A stretch of DNA of 64,000 bases from CAWIJJ01 sp963836425 (GCA_963836425.1 CAWIJJ010000006.1:806001-870000), one strand, 5' to 3'; positions 7,441 through 17,358 are shown, counted from the first letter of the stretch. Notes: a model not told the origin generated them from the sequence alone. Translations and numbers: made by a program.

Positions 7441-8913
7441 ATGAATATTTGCCGTCGAAAATTCGGCGAATTCATGATCGCCGGGCTGGCCTCCCGGTTG
7501 CTCGCGGCGCCCACTCGGCCCAAGTTGTTGGTACTAGTAGTTTTAGACCACTTATCGGGAACTTACCTAGATCCAGTCCGGTCCCAGTTGGCACCCGGCG
7601 GATTGAGGCGGCTGCTGGAAAAAGGCGCCTGTTTTCCCGAATGCAGGAATCTGGCGAGCACGTTTCCGGCAACGAGCCTGGCAACTCTTGCCACCGGAGC
7701 CTGGCCCGCCCAGCACGGCATCGTCGCCGATACCTGGTTCGACTCCTCGGCCGGCCAGGCTGTGGATGCCTCCGACGAACTGCTGGCCGCCACCACCCTC
7801 GTCGCCCAGGTCGCCGCCGAAAACCACACCCGGGTCACCATCGTCTCGATGGACGAGGGCAAAGGAATGCTGTTCGCCGGATCGCAGGATGTCCGGCTGT
7901 TCTACATGGACGACCAGGGCCGGTTCACGACCCGCGGAGAAGTTCCCGACTGGATGCCGTCTTATCCCGGCATGACGGCGGCCGAAAACGCCCGCGACGC
8001 CAAATGGTTGGCACTGAACGCCCGGTCCGACGCTCCGCCGCTCCGCGTCCTGAACTACTCGGAGTCCAACCCTGCCGAGTACATGGCCTTGTACAAGGCG
8101 TCTCCCTTCGCCATGGGAGCGCAATTCGATTTCGCCGCCGAATTGATCGCGCGCGACTCGCTCGGGACGCGGGCCGTAATGGACCTGGTCTGTATCGTGG
8201 CAAGTTCTACTGAATTGCTGGGTTACGAAACCGGCGGCCGTTCGCCCCTGATCGAGCAGATGGTGCTGCAATTCGACCGGAAGCTGGAAGCACTGCTGAA
8301 CCAGCTCAGCAAGACCCCGGGAGAGGCGAACTTCGCCCTGGTTCTGGCCGGCGCGCACGGAGCGCCCCCGGAGCCAAGGCCCGAACTGCGGGACAGAATG
8401 GCCGTGCACGGCGAAGCCGTGGCACAGGTGGTCGATAAAGCGTTGCGCGCGGATGCGCTGGGCAGCGTCCGCAAGTATGTGTATCCGTTTCTGTACCTCG
8501 ATACCAGCGCCTTTCGCGATCCGGAACCGATTCGACTGGCAGCCGGGCGGGCAGCCCTCAACCATCCCGGCGTCGCCAACTTCTTCACCGCCGACGGCTC
8601 CTGCTCCACTCATGACGAGTGGATCGCGCGCTTCCGCAACAGCTTCCACCCAAAGCGGTCGGGCGACGTGATGCTTTCCTATTCTCCGGAATACGTGGAA
8701 GATTACGGGCAGGGGCGGGGCATTTCGTACGGGTCTCTTTATAACTACGACGTCCTCGTTCCGTTGTATTTTCTCGGGCCGCAATTCCGGGCCGGCATCT
8801 ACGAACGGCCGGTTGACCTGGTGGACGTGGCGCCCACCCTCGCCAGGGTGATCGGCGCCGCCACGCCCTCCTCTTCCACCGGACGGGTCCTCGCGGAGGC
8901 GCTGGTCGAGTGA
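7441..8913 (+). CDS. Type I phosphodiesterase/nucleotide pyrophosphatase-like (alkaline phosphatase superfamily)
   Basis: A protein of about 490 residues. An N-terminal FGEFMIAGLASRLLAAP stretch looks like a short signal. It is followed by LLVLVVLDHLSG, the first metal-binding Asp region, and STFPATSLATLATGAWPAQHGIVAD, the nucleophile motif of NPP/AlkP phosphodiesterases with Thr or Ser as nucleophile. Later LAGAHGAPPEPRPE and VDLVDVAPTLARV match the metal-binding His/Asp region and the C-terminal DVAPTL motif of the superfamily. Substrate unknown. ATG 7441 was chosen because upstream in-frame residues precede the signal without family similarity. Its stop overlaps the start of pyrD by 4 nt (GTGA). 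Confidence 0.85.
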   Translation: MNICRRKFGEFMIAGLASRLLAAPTRPKLLVLVVLDHLSGTYLDPVRSQLAPGGLRRLLEKGACFPECRNLASTFPATSLATLATGAWPAQHGIVADTWFDSSAGQAVDASDELLAATTLVAQVAAENHTRVTIVSMDEGKGMLFAGSQDVRLFYMDDQGRFTTRGEVPDWMPSYPGMTAAENARDAKWLALNARSDAPPLRVLNYSESNPAEYMALYKASPFAMGAQFDFAAELIARDSLGTRAVMDLVCIVASSTELLGYETGGRSPLIEQMVLQFDRKLEALLNQLSKTPGEANFALVLAGAHGAPPEPRPELRDRMAVHGEAVAQVVDKALRADALGSVRKYVYPFLYLDTSAFRDPEPIRLAAGRAALNHPGVANFFTADGSCSTHDEWIARFRNSFHPKRSGDVMLSYSPEYVEDYGQGRGISYGSLYNYDVLVPLYFLGPQFRAGIYERPVDLVDVAPTLARVIGAATPSSSTGRVLAEALVE

Positions 8914-9824
8914 GCCTCGAAACCGGGATCTGCGGCATCCCGCTGCGAAACCCCGTGCTGGCGGCATCCGGCACCTTTGCCTACGGCGTGGAGTTCGCTC
9001 ATCTGGTGGACCTCAATGCGCTGGGCGGCATCGTGGTGAAAGGCCTGTCCCGCGAGCCTATCGAAGGCAATCCTCCGCCGCGGTTATATGAAACCGAAGC
9101 CGGAATGATGAATTCGGTGGGGCTCCAGAACATCGGCGTGCGTGCGTTCGCCGCCGAAAAGCTGCCCGCGCTCGCCCAACTGCGCACCGCAATCTTCGCC
9201 AACGTTTTCGGGCATGAGACGGCCGACTATGTGGAGGTAGTCCGTGTGCTCGAAGACCACCCCGGTCTCGCCGGATATGAGCTGAACGTCTCCTGTCCCA
9301 ACACCAAACAGGGCGGCATTTTCTTTTCGAGCGATCCGCGGCTGCTCGGAGAAGTGACCGAAGCCGTGAAGCGGGTTGCGCGCCGTCCCGTCATGGTGAA
9401 GCTGTCGCCCAACATCGCGTCCATCGAACCGCTGGCGCGCGCCGCCGAAGCGAGCGGCGCGGATGCGATCTCCCTGGTGAATACCTTTATCGCCCTGGCC
9501 ATCGACCCGCACACCCGCAAGCCGCGCATCGGCGCCGGCTTCGGCGGCCTCTCGGGACCCGCCATCAAACCGATCGCGCTTCGCCTGGTTTACCAGGCCG
9601 CGCGCGCGGTCAGGATTCCTGTAGTGGGCCTCGGGGGGATTGCTTCGGGAACCGACGCCGCCGAGTTCCTGATCGCCGGCGCACAAGCCGTGCAGGTGGG
9701 CACCGCTTCCTTCTGGGATCCGCAGTCGCCGCTGCGCATCGCCGGCGAACTGGGCGCGTTCCTGAAGCGCGAAAAAATTTCCGACGTGCGGAAGCTCGTC
9801 GGCACGCTCCAGTGGCCGGGCTAA
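8910..9824 (+). CDS. pyrD: Dihydroorotate dehydrogenase, class 1B-like
   Basis: A 304-residue TIM-barrel flavoenzyme oxidising dihydroorotate to orotate in pyrimidine synthesis. Diagnostic segments: PVLAASGTFAYG near the N-terminus, MNSVGLQN, NVSCPN with the catalytic Cys129 of class 1 enzymes, VKLSPN, FGGLSGPAIKP and PVVGLGGIASGTDAAEFLIAGA, which bind FMN. Length and sequence fit the cytosolic class 1B form, which normally pairs with the PyrK electron-transfer subunit; no pyrK lies in this window. It starts with GTG overlapping the stop of the phosphodiesterase gene, so translation is probably coupled. Confidence 0.93.
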   Translation: MSLETGICGIPLRNPVLAASGTFAYGVEFAHLVDLNALGGIVVKGLSREPIEGNPPPRLYETEAGMMNSVGLQNIGVRAFAAEKLPALAQLRTAIFANVFGHETADYVEVVRVLEDHPGLAGYELNVSCPNTKQGGIFFSSDPRLLGEVTEAVKRVARRPVMVKLSPNIASIEPLARAAEASGADAISLVNTFIALAIDPHTRKPRIGAGFGGLSGPAIKPIALRLVYQAARAVRIPVVGLGGIASGTDAAEFLIAGAQAVQVGTASFWDPQSPLRIAGELGAFLKREKISDVRKLVGTLQWPG

Positions 9825-9891
9825 CGCCAGAAGCGGCCGATACCGGCGAAACTGCTTTGACAGCGAACTGAAACTGGCTCACCGCTAACTG

Positions 9892-10002
9892 TCAAGACGC
9901 CGGAAGACTCGCGCAGGAGCCGGACGAGGAGAATGAACCCCACGCCAAGCCGGCCCCGAAGAATATCTCAACGCGCAGAGCCATGTCCGCCAGGAATCTC
10001 AC
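9892..10002 (-). pseudogene. DUF5615 PIN-like toxin remnant (first ~9 residues, then unrelated)
   Basis: A GTG at 10002 overlaps the stop of the DUF433 gene by 4 nt, exactly where the DUF5615 partner normally starts. The first residues (RFLADMAL after the start) match the usual DUF5615 N-terminus. After that the 36-residue frame has no resemblance to the family (about 110-120 residues when intact) and stops. It appears to be a partner gene deleted down to its 5' end. Confidence 0.6.
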
Positions 10003-10229
10003 GCGGCAGGGCTCTTGAAGAACCCGATTTCCTCGTTCGCGAGCGCGGAAGCATACTGCAGAGACTGCCGCACGTCTTCGCGCTCGAGTTCGGGATACTC
10101 GCGGATGATCTCTTCCGTAGACCTTCCGTTCGCCACCAGGTTTACGATGAGCGCGACGGTGATTCGCATACCGCGAATACAGGCGCGTCCGCTCATCACG
10201 CCGGGATCGAAGGTAATCCGCTCGAACAT
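9999..10229 (-). CDS. DUF433 antitoxin-like protein
   Basis: A 76-residue DUF433 protein. The family core is intact: RITFDPGVMSGRACIRGMRITVALIVNL (residues 4-31), then a helix-turn-helix-like ST.EEIIREYPELEREDVRQSLQYA. DUF433 proteins typically sit immediately upstream of a DUF5615 PIN-like protein and are regarded as VapB-type antitoxins; the role is inferred from that pairing. Here the partner is reduced to a stub (9892-10002). A second DUF433 gene lies 340 bp upstream on the same strand. Confidence 0.8.
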   Translation of the reverse strand: MFERITFDPGVMSGRACIRGMRITVALIVNLVANGRSTEEIIREYPELEREDVRQSLQYASALANEEIGFFKSPAA

Positions 10230-10360
10230 ACCGGCAGTTTCGCAACCGCGAAGAAGGCGCGGCCAACTGCGGATGCCCGTTTACCGTTCCTAATCCGCGC
10301 TCTTGCTCCCGAATGCGTCAGATCAGCGGTCTCGGGCGTGAATACGGCCAGGTGCCAGGC

Positions 10361-10574
10361 TCAGTCCGAAAACGGAATCACGACACTCTGGCCCGGCTGA
10401 ATAAATTCCAATGCCTTGATAATGGCGGCGGCCAGGGAATCCCTCGTCAGCGGCCTGCAGCAATTCACCGTTCTTCTTGCCCTTGAGACCTGCCCACTCC
10501 ACACTGTGAGCTTCGCGGCCGGGAAAACTATGCCGGAAATCCACTGGTAGGCAATCATCCAGCAGAATCCTCAC
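10361..10574 (-). pseudogene. DUF5615 PIN-like toxin, internally deleted and frameshifted
   Basis: An ATG at 10574 overlaps the upstream DUF433 stop. The first frame reads RILLDDCLPVDFRHSFPG and continues through WAGLKGKKNGELLQAADEGF, the canonical N-terminal half of DUF5615, with the acidic LLDDCLP motif of the PIN-like fold. A different frame then gives ALEFIQPGQSVVIPFSD, the usual C-terminus, up to a TGA at 10361. The middle, which should contain the second acidic motif (V.TVD), is missing. The gene therefore carries an internal deletion of roughly 30-40 codons plus a frameshift and cannot encode an active PIN domain. Confidence 0.75.
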
Positions 10575-10789
10575 GCGATTCTGTCAAGCAGCGATTCTTT
10601 CGCCTCTTCGAGGGCCTGGACGGCCATCTCGCGCGTGACCGTCGGGAACTGATCGAGGAACTCTCGCAGGGAATGACCGCCCTCAAGGTAGTCCATCAAG
10701 TTCCGGAACGGAACCCTCGTACCGCGAAAGCAGGGTGTTCCGTTCATAACCTCGGGATCCACGACAATCATTCGCTCGGCCGTCATCAT
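10571..10789 (-). CDS. DUF433 antitoxin-like protein (second copy)
   Basis: A 72-residue DUF433 protein: VVDPEVMNGTPCFRGTRVPFRNLMDYL, then SLREFLDQFPTVTREMAVQALEEA, the family consensus with its HTH-like second half. It overlaps the DUF5615 pseudogene downstream by 4 nt (ATGA), the standard VapBC-like arrangement. It differs clearly from the copy at 9999-10229 and so is not a recent duplicate. Two ATG codons start the frame; either is possible. Confidence 0.82.
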   Translation of the reverse strand: MMTAERMIVVDPEVMNGTPCFRGTRVPFRNLMDYLEGGHSLREFLDQFPTVTREMAVQALEEAKESLLDRIA

Positions 10790-10988
10790 CTTTCATTTTA
10801 CCGTGTGCGCGAGAACCAAGCGCCGGATCGCGGAGGCCGCCGACCCGTACACCGGCCCAAACGGCCAAAGACCCAACCGAAGCCGATTTACGTCGCCTAC
10901 GGCGATCACGAGACGTCGGTGTATTCCGAATCGACCACAAAAGTCCAGACCACCAGCCGCTCGCCCGGACCGTGTAAACTGGGATCGT

Positions 10989-11225
10989 TTGCCGACGGTT
11001 CTTCGGAATGGACCATACCGCTTTTTCTTTTACTCGGCGGATCGCGACGAGCCCGCTCACGTGCACGTGGAGCGCGATGACGCTAGCGCGAAATTCTGGC
11101 TGGAGCCCGTCCGGTTCGAGGGGAGCCGCGGTTTTGGGCGAGGCGAGATTCAACGGTTGGAGAGACTGGTCGCCGACAGCGCCGTCGATCTATTGAGGTC
11201 ATGGAATGAGTACTTCGGGGACTGA
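10989..11225 (+). CDS. DUF4160 protein
   Basis: A protein of about 78 residues beginning at TTG 10989. The sequence PTVLRNGPYRFFFYSADRDEPAHVHVERDDASAKFWL is the DUF4160 consensus, including the DEPAHVHV motif. The open frame extends further upstream, but those residues are unlike the family, which normally starts M-PTVLR, so the TTG is preferred. It overlaps the DUF2442 gene by 20 nt. DUF4160-DUF2442 pairs are common and have been proposed as toxin-antitoxin modules; function is unproven. Confidence 0.75.
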   Translation: MPTVLRNGPYRFFFYSADRDEPAHVHVERDDASAKFWLEPVRFEGSRGFGRGEIQRLERLVADSAVDLLRSWNEYFGD

Positions 11226-11514
11226 ACTCCGGGAAGCATTGGCGCAGAGCGTTAATGTAAGCGATGATGCGCTATCGGTGGACCTCGCGGATGGAAGGAC
11301 CATTACTGCTCCGCTCGCCTGGTTTCCACGCCTTTCGAATGGCGAACCCGCCGAGCGGAACCACTGGCGGCTGATCGCGCGGGGCGAGGGAATTCACTGG
11401 CCGGATCTCGATGAAGACATCAGTGTCGAAAGCCTCCTTGCGGGCCGCGGATCTGGCGAGAGCCAACAATCCCTCCGGCGGTGGCTCCAATCGCGTGCGT
11501 CGTCGAAGAGGTAA
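11206..11514 (+). CDS. DUF2442 protein
   Basis: A 102-residue DUF2442 protein: a SVDLADGRTITAPLAWFPRLS core followed by HWRLIARGEGIHWPDLDEDISVESLLAG, the hallmark GIHWPDLDEDISV motif. A basic tail of about 20 residues follows. It overlaps the DUF4160 gene by 20 nt, so the two are translationally coupled. DUF2442 partners are often treated as antitoxin-like; this is context only. Confidence 0.85.
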   Translation: MSTSGTELREALAQSVNVSDDALSVDLADGRTITAPLAWFPRLSNGEPAERNHWRLIARGEGIHWPDLDEDISVESLLAGRGSGESQQSLRRWLQSRASSKR

Positions 11515-11835
11515 TCAAGATTCTCCCGGCGCGCTGCTTGAGAAAGCATGGATGCCTGATCGGCTGCGCAATGCGCGTTTCCCGGTCCTAATCGGCGGAC
11601 TTCCCAGAACCGGTCTTGCGAGGCTGTCACATCGGTGCTTCGGGTGTTATACGACCGGGTGCGCTACCGGCCGCAAGCTGAACTTCTCATTACGAGTGGC
11701 GACGTCCAGGATTGGGTACTCCCCGAAAACCGCCATGCCAGTTTCCCCCGAGACGCATTTCGGCTGGGCCCGGAGAGTTGCCGATTTGTGGTTGCGCTTG
11801 ACATTTTCATAACATCTGCGGGCCAATAGTTCGTT
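11515..11835. other. Gene-poor stretch between DUF2442 and the histidine kinase
   Basis: No recognisable gene. A 64-codon plus-strand frame at 11635-11829 has no family resemblance. A TTGACA at 11798-11803 resembles a -35 box but has no matching -10 at normal spacing before the kinase start. Confidence 0.4.
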
Positions 11836-13640
11836 ATGATTTCGGGGTTGCGAAGGCATTTCCCTGACCGGCGAGTTCTCCTATTCGTAGGCGGCGCGAT
11901 TGCGCCGTTTGCCGCGCTTCTGTTCTTGGGTATCTGGATCATCCGTCAAGAGCGGGAACTCGCCGATAAGCGGCTGAATGACGACCATAAACGCATTGCC
12001 GCGCTCGCCGGGCAGGAACTATCGGCGCGGCTGCAGACTGCCATGATGCGGGCGTTTGCAGGCGGCATTACGCCGGCGGACGCGGAAATTGCCCTCATTG
12101 GTTGGGTTGACTCCGGCATGGTTCGTTTTCCGTGGCAGACTTCTGATTCGTCCGGGCAGAACCAGCGGGAGTACGCTGACATCCCGAAATTGATGTACAG
12201 CGATCCCGCAAGCGCGATTACCCGCCTGCGGGAGTTCGCAAAACACGCCGCCAGTGCCAACTCGCGCGCCCAAGCGCACTCTTTGCTGGCGCTGGCCCTA
12301 CGAAGAGCGGGCAACCTCCGGGAGGCCGCCGCCGTCGAAAGCGAACTCTACCGACTCCCGCCCGATACAGCCGACGAATATGGAATTCCCTTCTTCCTCT
12401 ACGCTGCCACGCGAAGTGCAATGTCCTCCGAACACACTGCCAGAGTGTTGGCGGACATCGAAGCGGCCGTTTCTAACCGGTGGATGCCACCCGCGGCGGT
12501 TTTCATGATTGCGGATATCGCGCGGCGGGCCGGCCCGGCCGGCGCTCCGCTGGAGAAACTCGCAAGCGCCAAGGGTCAGGAACTGGAGCGCGCGGCCGCC
12601 ATCCTCCAGGAATCGTCCAGCGGCAGCTCCCAATCCTGGCGAGTGTCCTCCGACACCACCAATCCGTGCTTGTGTCCCTTTCGGGAACCAGAAAGACCGC
12701 TGTCGCGATCCGGGCGAGGCCGCTGCTGACTTCGATCGCGCTTCCGCCCGGCGCGGCATGGACGACAGGCGGCGCCAGCGACGCAATGCTGGCGCACGAT
12801 TCGGCACCGCAAATCAGAGTTCGTTTCGCTTCGTCTCCAGTCCCTGAAGGGTCGCGGCTGCGTCAGATCCTGTATTCCACTGCGCTCGGCCTCGTGCTGC
12901 TGACCACTGCGATGAGCGCTTTCCTGTTACACCGCGACTTGCGCCGGGAGATGGAGATCGCTCGCCTTCGTGCGGCCTTTGTTTCCAGTGTTTCGCACGA
13001 GCTAAGAACGCCAATCGCTGCGATCCACGCCTACGCCGAAATGCTCGATATGGGCCAGATGGACGGGGAGCGGCATCCAAGTTACCTGAAGACGATCATC
13101 GGCGAGAGCGAGCGGCTCAGCAGGCTCGTCGAAAGCGTTCTCGACTTCTCCCGCTTGGAACAAGGAAAGCGCAACTACCGATTCGAACCTTCTTCCCTGA
13201 ACGAAGTCATCCAGTCCGCGGCGCAGGCGATGCGGTATACGTTCGAGCAGAGCGGATTTGAGCTCCGAATCGTGTCGCGGGCAGATCCGAGGATCAATGG
13301 CGACCGTCACGCGTTGGAACAGGTTTTCGTCAATTTGTTCAATAACGCGGTTGAGTATTCCGGAGATCGCCGGGAAATTGACGTGGTCGTGCGCTGCGAG
13401 AACCGCCATGGCGTCGTCGAGGTTCGTGATTACGGCATCGGAATCGCGGAAGACGACCAGAAGCGCGTTTTCGAGCGCTTCTATAGGGCGGAGTCAAAGA
13501 ACGGGCGTATCGTTCCGGGCGTGGGTCTGGGACTCTCGATCGTGGAGCAGATCGTCCAGGCGCATGGCGGGCGCGTATCGGTGGAAAGCCGGCCGGGGAA
13601 CGGCAGCGCGTTCTACGTCGCCCTGCCGCTACACGCATGA
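11836..13640 (+). pseudogene. Membrane sensor histidine kinase, frameshifted
   Basis: Two overlapping frames make one kinase. The first (11836 to about 12620) has an N-terminal membrane helix (VLLFVGGAIAPFAALLFLGIW) and a helical sensor region. The second (about 12620 to 13640) has a second membrane helix (ILYSTALGLVLLTTAMSAFLL), the phospho-acceptor H-box VSHELRTPIAAIHAYAEM with its His codon at 12996-12998, N-box NLFNNAVEYSG, G1 DYGIGIAE and G2 GLGLSIVEQ, so the catalytic core is complete. The frame change between about 12610 and 12660 corresponds to one missing base. It overlaps the response regulator by 4 nt (ATGA). It is either a pseudogene or an assembly indel. Confidence 0.8.
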
Positions 13641-14320
13641 GCCGAATTATCATAGTGGAAGACGAACCGGCGCTGCGGCGCGCGCTGGTGGACAACTTTC
13701 GGTTCGAATCCTATGAAGTGGTCGAGGCTGCGGACGGTCAGTTGGGGTACGAGAAAGCGACGGAGGGCCGTCCACGACCTCATCATCCTCGATATCATGC
13801 TGCCCCATATGAGCGGCTACGAAGTGTGCCGGCGTCTCCGTTCGCAGGGCGTGCAGATTCCGATTCTGATCTTGACGGCGCGCGGCGACGAATCCGACAA
13901 GGTTGCGGGGTTGGATCTCGGGGCCGACGATTACGTCTCCAAGCCGTTCTCCGTGCGCGAGCTGAGCGCGCGGGTACGGGCGCTGTTGAGACGATCGCAA
14001 GCCGCTCTGGCGCAGCCGGATGAGCTTTCGGATCGGCAATGCCCGGGTCGACTTTCGGACGTACGAAGCGTGGCGGGGCGAGGAAGCCCATCGAGTTTAC
14101 CCGCAAGGAGTTTCAGCTGCTCCGCTTTCTGGTGTCGCGTCAGGGAACGGTTGTCAGCCGTGACGATCTACTCAATGAGATCTGGGGACACGAAGCGTAT
14201 CCGACAACCCGCACGGTGGATACGCACATAGCGAATCTCCGGGCGAAGCTCGAGCCGGACCCGAAGCGTCCGCGACACCTCATCACTGTGCATGGAGTCG
14301 GCTACCGATGGGCGCAATGA
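13637..14320 (+). pseudogene. OmpR/PhoB-type response regulator, multiply frameshifted
   Basis: Four successive frames together give an almost perfect OmpR-family regulator: IIIVEDEPALRRALVDNF (13640s), then LIILDIMLPHMSGYEV with the phospho-acceptor Asp, ILTARGDESDKVAGLDLGADDY and KPFSVRELSARVRALLRR, then RIGNARVDFRTYEAWRG, then IEFTRKEFQLLRFLVSRQGTVVSRDDLL and the winged-helix end THIANLRAKLE. Changes occur near 13765 (extra G in a GGG run), near 14022 and near 14085. Each behaves as one inserted base, so the overall frame is restored after three. Protein-level conservation is excellent despite the indels. It pairs with the upstream kinase. Confidence 0.8.
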
Positions 14321-14423
14321 CTTCACAAAGAATTGACACCGGGAAGAGGTTTCGTTGACAACTGCAGCGACGAATCGCCAGCACACTGCCGCATATGGGT
14401 TTCCCAGGAAAGCGAGCAAAGTA

Positions 14424-16479
14424 ATGACATTTCGAACGATGTTTCTCGTCTGCGGAGCGGCGCTTGCCGTTCTCGCCGCAGAATCCGGCAACGACCTCTT
14501 CCAGAAGGGTCTTGCCAAAGAACGCGTCGATGGCGACCTGCGCGGCGCCATAGAGATCTACCAGAAAATCGCTTCGACGCAAGGGATGGATCGGAAACTC
14601 GCAGCAGAGTCCCTGTTTCGCGTCGCCGAATGCCAACAGGCCCTCGGGAATGCAGAGGCGCGCAAAACTTACGAACGGATCCTGCGCGATTTTGCCGACC
14701 AGCGCCAAGTCGCCGTGCTGGCCGGCAATCGCATGAAGGCGCTCGAAACTACGAAGGCGCCGGAGAATACCGAGGTATCCATGACCCGCGTGTGGGCTCC
14801 GTCCTCGGTGAATATGCGAATCGGGAGCCTCTCGGCCGACGGTCGCTTTCTCTCGTATGCGCAGTACGCCACAAACTCGGAATACGGCACTGGCGGCGAA
14901 CTCTTTGTTCGCGACCTGGCCACCGGCGAAGCGCGCCAGGTCACCCACAATATCCACTCGCCGACTGCGCGCGACTACGCATCCGTATCGGTCATCTCTC
15001 CCGATCGCAAGAGGATCGCCTTTATCTGGACGTCGCCCCGCACCCGCGGCGAACTGCGAGTCATCGACTGGGATGGAAGCAACCGAAGACGTTGTACGCC
15101 AATACGGAGCGATACACTCCTCCGGTTGCGTGGTCCGCGGATGGACGGGAGATCTGGTGATCGTTCATAGCGACGAGCACTTAAGGCAATGGCCTGGATC
15201 CAGTCGCCGGGGGCACTCCGCGGGTCTTGAAGAGCTTTGCCTGGCAAGCCTTGGGAAACGTGCAAACCGTTTCTCCCGACGGAAAGTATATCGCTTACGA
15301 TGCCGCCGCCGATGACGGCAAGCGCCACGCCATTCATATCCTGGCGAGCGACGGAAGCAAGGAGAGCGCGGTAACCGACGGCTCCTCGACGGACGAGGTG
15401 TTCGGCTGGATGCCGGACGGCAACTCGCTCCTGTTCGCAACCGACCGGACGGGAGCGCGGGAGACTCGGGCATTACCCGTTCGCGACGGGAAAAAGGCCG
15501 GGGAGTCCTACGTGGTGAAACCGGACCTCGGACGCATGGCGCCGCTCGGAATCGGAAGCAACGGATCCTTGCTGTTGGTTCGCACAATGAGCGAGGGTAA
15601 GGTCTATACTGCATCCGTCGATTCGCAACCGGCAAATTGACCAGACCTTCGCCGCTGGCCCGAGGCGTGGTCGCTGAACGGGGAGCGGGCTGGTCTCCGG
15701 AAGGGACGCAGTTGCCTATTTCGCGCGCCGCGGCACGGAACGGAGAGTATATTCCCAGTTCATCGTCGTCCACTCCATGCAGACCGGGCAGGAACGAGAA
15801 ATCGTTCCGAAAGGTCTCAGCGTCAATTACGGCGTATCGTGGTCGCCCGACGGCAAAGCATTTTCTGATCACCGTGAACGGACGCTCAAGGACATACGTG
15901 GCATACGCAATCGACCTTCCAATCGGACACTCCCGCCCGCTGGTTCAGCGGGAAGTCACGATAAACCAGCCGCAATGGCTCCCCGACGGCAAGCATCTCC
16001 TGTACGTCCTCACCGAAGGGCGAGGCGTCTTTATCGGGGATCTCGTAATCGGCGCGGACCCTGAAATCAAGCTCGATGCCCGGAGCCGACGTGGTTGCCG
16101 TCGCCGCTCTCCCGACGCCCGATAGCTCGATTCACCGTCCGGGCTACGACCCTAGGAGCCGTATACCTCATGACTCTTCACTGGAGGAGCTCCGCGGCTC
16201 GTTTACGGATCTCCAGGGAGCTCAAAACTTCTACGTGCAGGGCTGGTCGCCCGATTCCAGGCGGATCTCCTCATGCGATTGACCCCCGGCGGGCAAAATC
16301 CCGTTTCCTCGTATCACTGGATCGCGCCGGATGGAGGCGAGCTGCATCGGATCGATGCTTCCCTGCAAGGGCTCAACTTCCACCCCGACGGCAGCCAGGT
16401 CATACTGTCGTCTCAGGAATCTCCGCCGCGAACTCTGGAGCCTCCAGAATCTCACGGCAGTCGTCCACGCCGCCGGTAA
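14424..16479 (+). pseudogene. TPR plus TolB/WD40-like beta-propeller protein, multiply frameshifted
   Basis: It starts at ATG 14424 with a signal peptide (MTFRTMFLVCGAALAVLAAES), then a TPR-like region (DLFQKGLAKERVDGDL, AESLFRVAECQQALGNAE) and WD40-like/TolB blades marked by recurring S.DGR, SPDRKRIAF, SPDGKYIAYDA, MPDGNSLLFATDR and SWSPDGKAF. The frame changes near 15080, 15155, 15200, 15640, 15830 and again before 16273; the protein can be followed by eye across all of them. Secreted TPR-propeller proteins of this type are common in Acidobacteria; the role is unknown. The exact 3' end is uncertain. Confidence 0.7.
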
Positions 16480-16484
16480 TCGCG

Positions 16485-17358
16485 ATGCGAACGATCGTGG
16501 CCGGACTGCTGGTTGGCGCGTTGTGTGGTGCGGCGGATCGCGTCCCTCTCGGGCTGGATCTCTTTATGCCGGTCCCCGAGCAGAACCCGCTCACACCGGA
16601 AAAAATCGCCCTCGGGCGGCGGTTGTTTTTCGACCGCCGCCTGTCGACGGACCAGATAGATCTCCTCCTCAATGTCACGATCCGGCTCGCGGCCATGCCG
16701 ATAACCGGCCATTGTCGGCCGGTGTTCTGGGGCGAAAGGGGCGGCGCAACGCCCCCGCGCTGATCAACCGCGGCTATGGCCGTTCTTTCTTCTGGGACGG
16801 TCGGATCGACAGCAAAGAAGAACATCCGGTACTGAAACCCATCGAAAATGCCGATGAGATGAATCTGCCTCTGAGGCTGCCACACGGGTCGGGCTTTCCG
16901 CAGACGAGATCTCACGGGCTCTCGCCAGCTTTGTCCGGTCGATCCTCTCGGGCAACTCGCGCTTTGACCGTTTCATGAACGGAGATCGCGCCGCCCTGTC
17001 GGCGCAGGAGGAGGCAGGCCTGCGGGTCTTTCGGGCAAAGGCAAACTGCGTGTCCTGCCATGTCGGTCCCAATTTCACGGACGAAAGACTTCACAATACG
17101 GGGTTCGCATGGGTCGATGGCCGGTTGATGGATCCCGGCCCGGGACGCGGCGAGCTCCAGACTCCCACGCTTCGCGATATCGAGCGAACCGCGCCTATAT
17201 GACGACGGCGGTCTTGGTAGCTGGAAGAAAGTAATCGAGGATTAGAATCGCGGGGAGAGTTCGAGTCCAACCTCGACTCTGAGTTGCGCCCCCTCAACTT
17301 GCGGGCGGAAGAGAAGCGCAATCTCGTTGCCTTTCTGCGCTGCCTGAATGGCCTTTAA
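16485..17358 (+). pseudogene. Di-heme cytochrome c peroxidase (MauG/CcpA-like), degraded
   Basis: A signal-like N-terminus (MRTIVAGLLVGALCGAADR) is followed by the peroxidase core in several frames: PLTPEKIALGRRLFFDRRLS, RRNAPALINRGYGRSFFWDGR, then GLRVFRAKANCVSCHVGPNFTD (intact second heme site) and GELQTPTLRDIERTAP, ending near EEKRNLVAFLRCLNGL. The first heme motif is damaged: the CH doublet is present but the first Cys of CxxCH reads Pro. At least three frame changes occur. It is periplasmic; intact homologues reduce hydrogen peroxide or act in redox maturation. Confidence 0.75.

Noticed and set aside
7567..8967. 466-codon minus-strand open frame
   Set aside because: Antisense to the phosphodiesterase gene; no similarity to known proteins.
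11798..11803. TTGACA as -35 box for the histidine kinase
   Set aside because: No -10 at 16-18 bp spacing.
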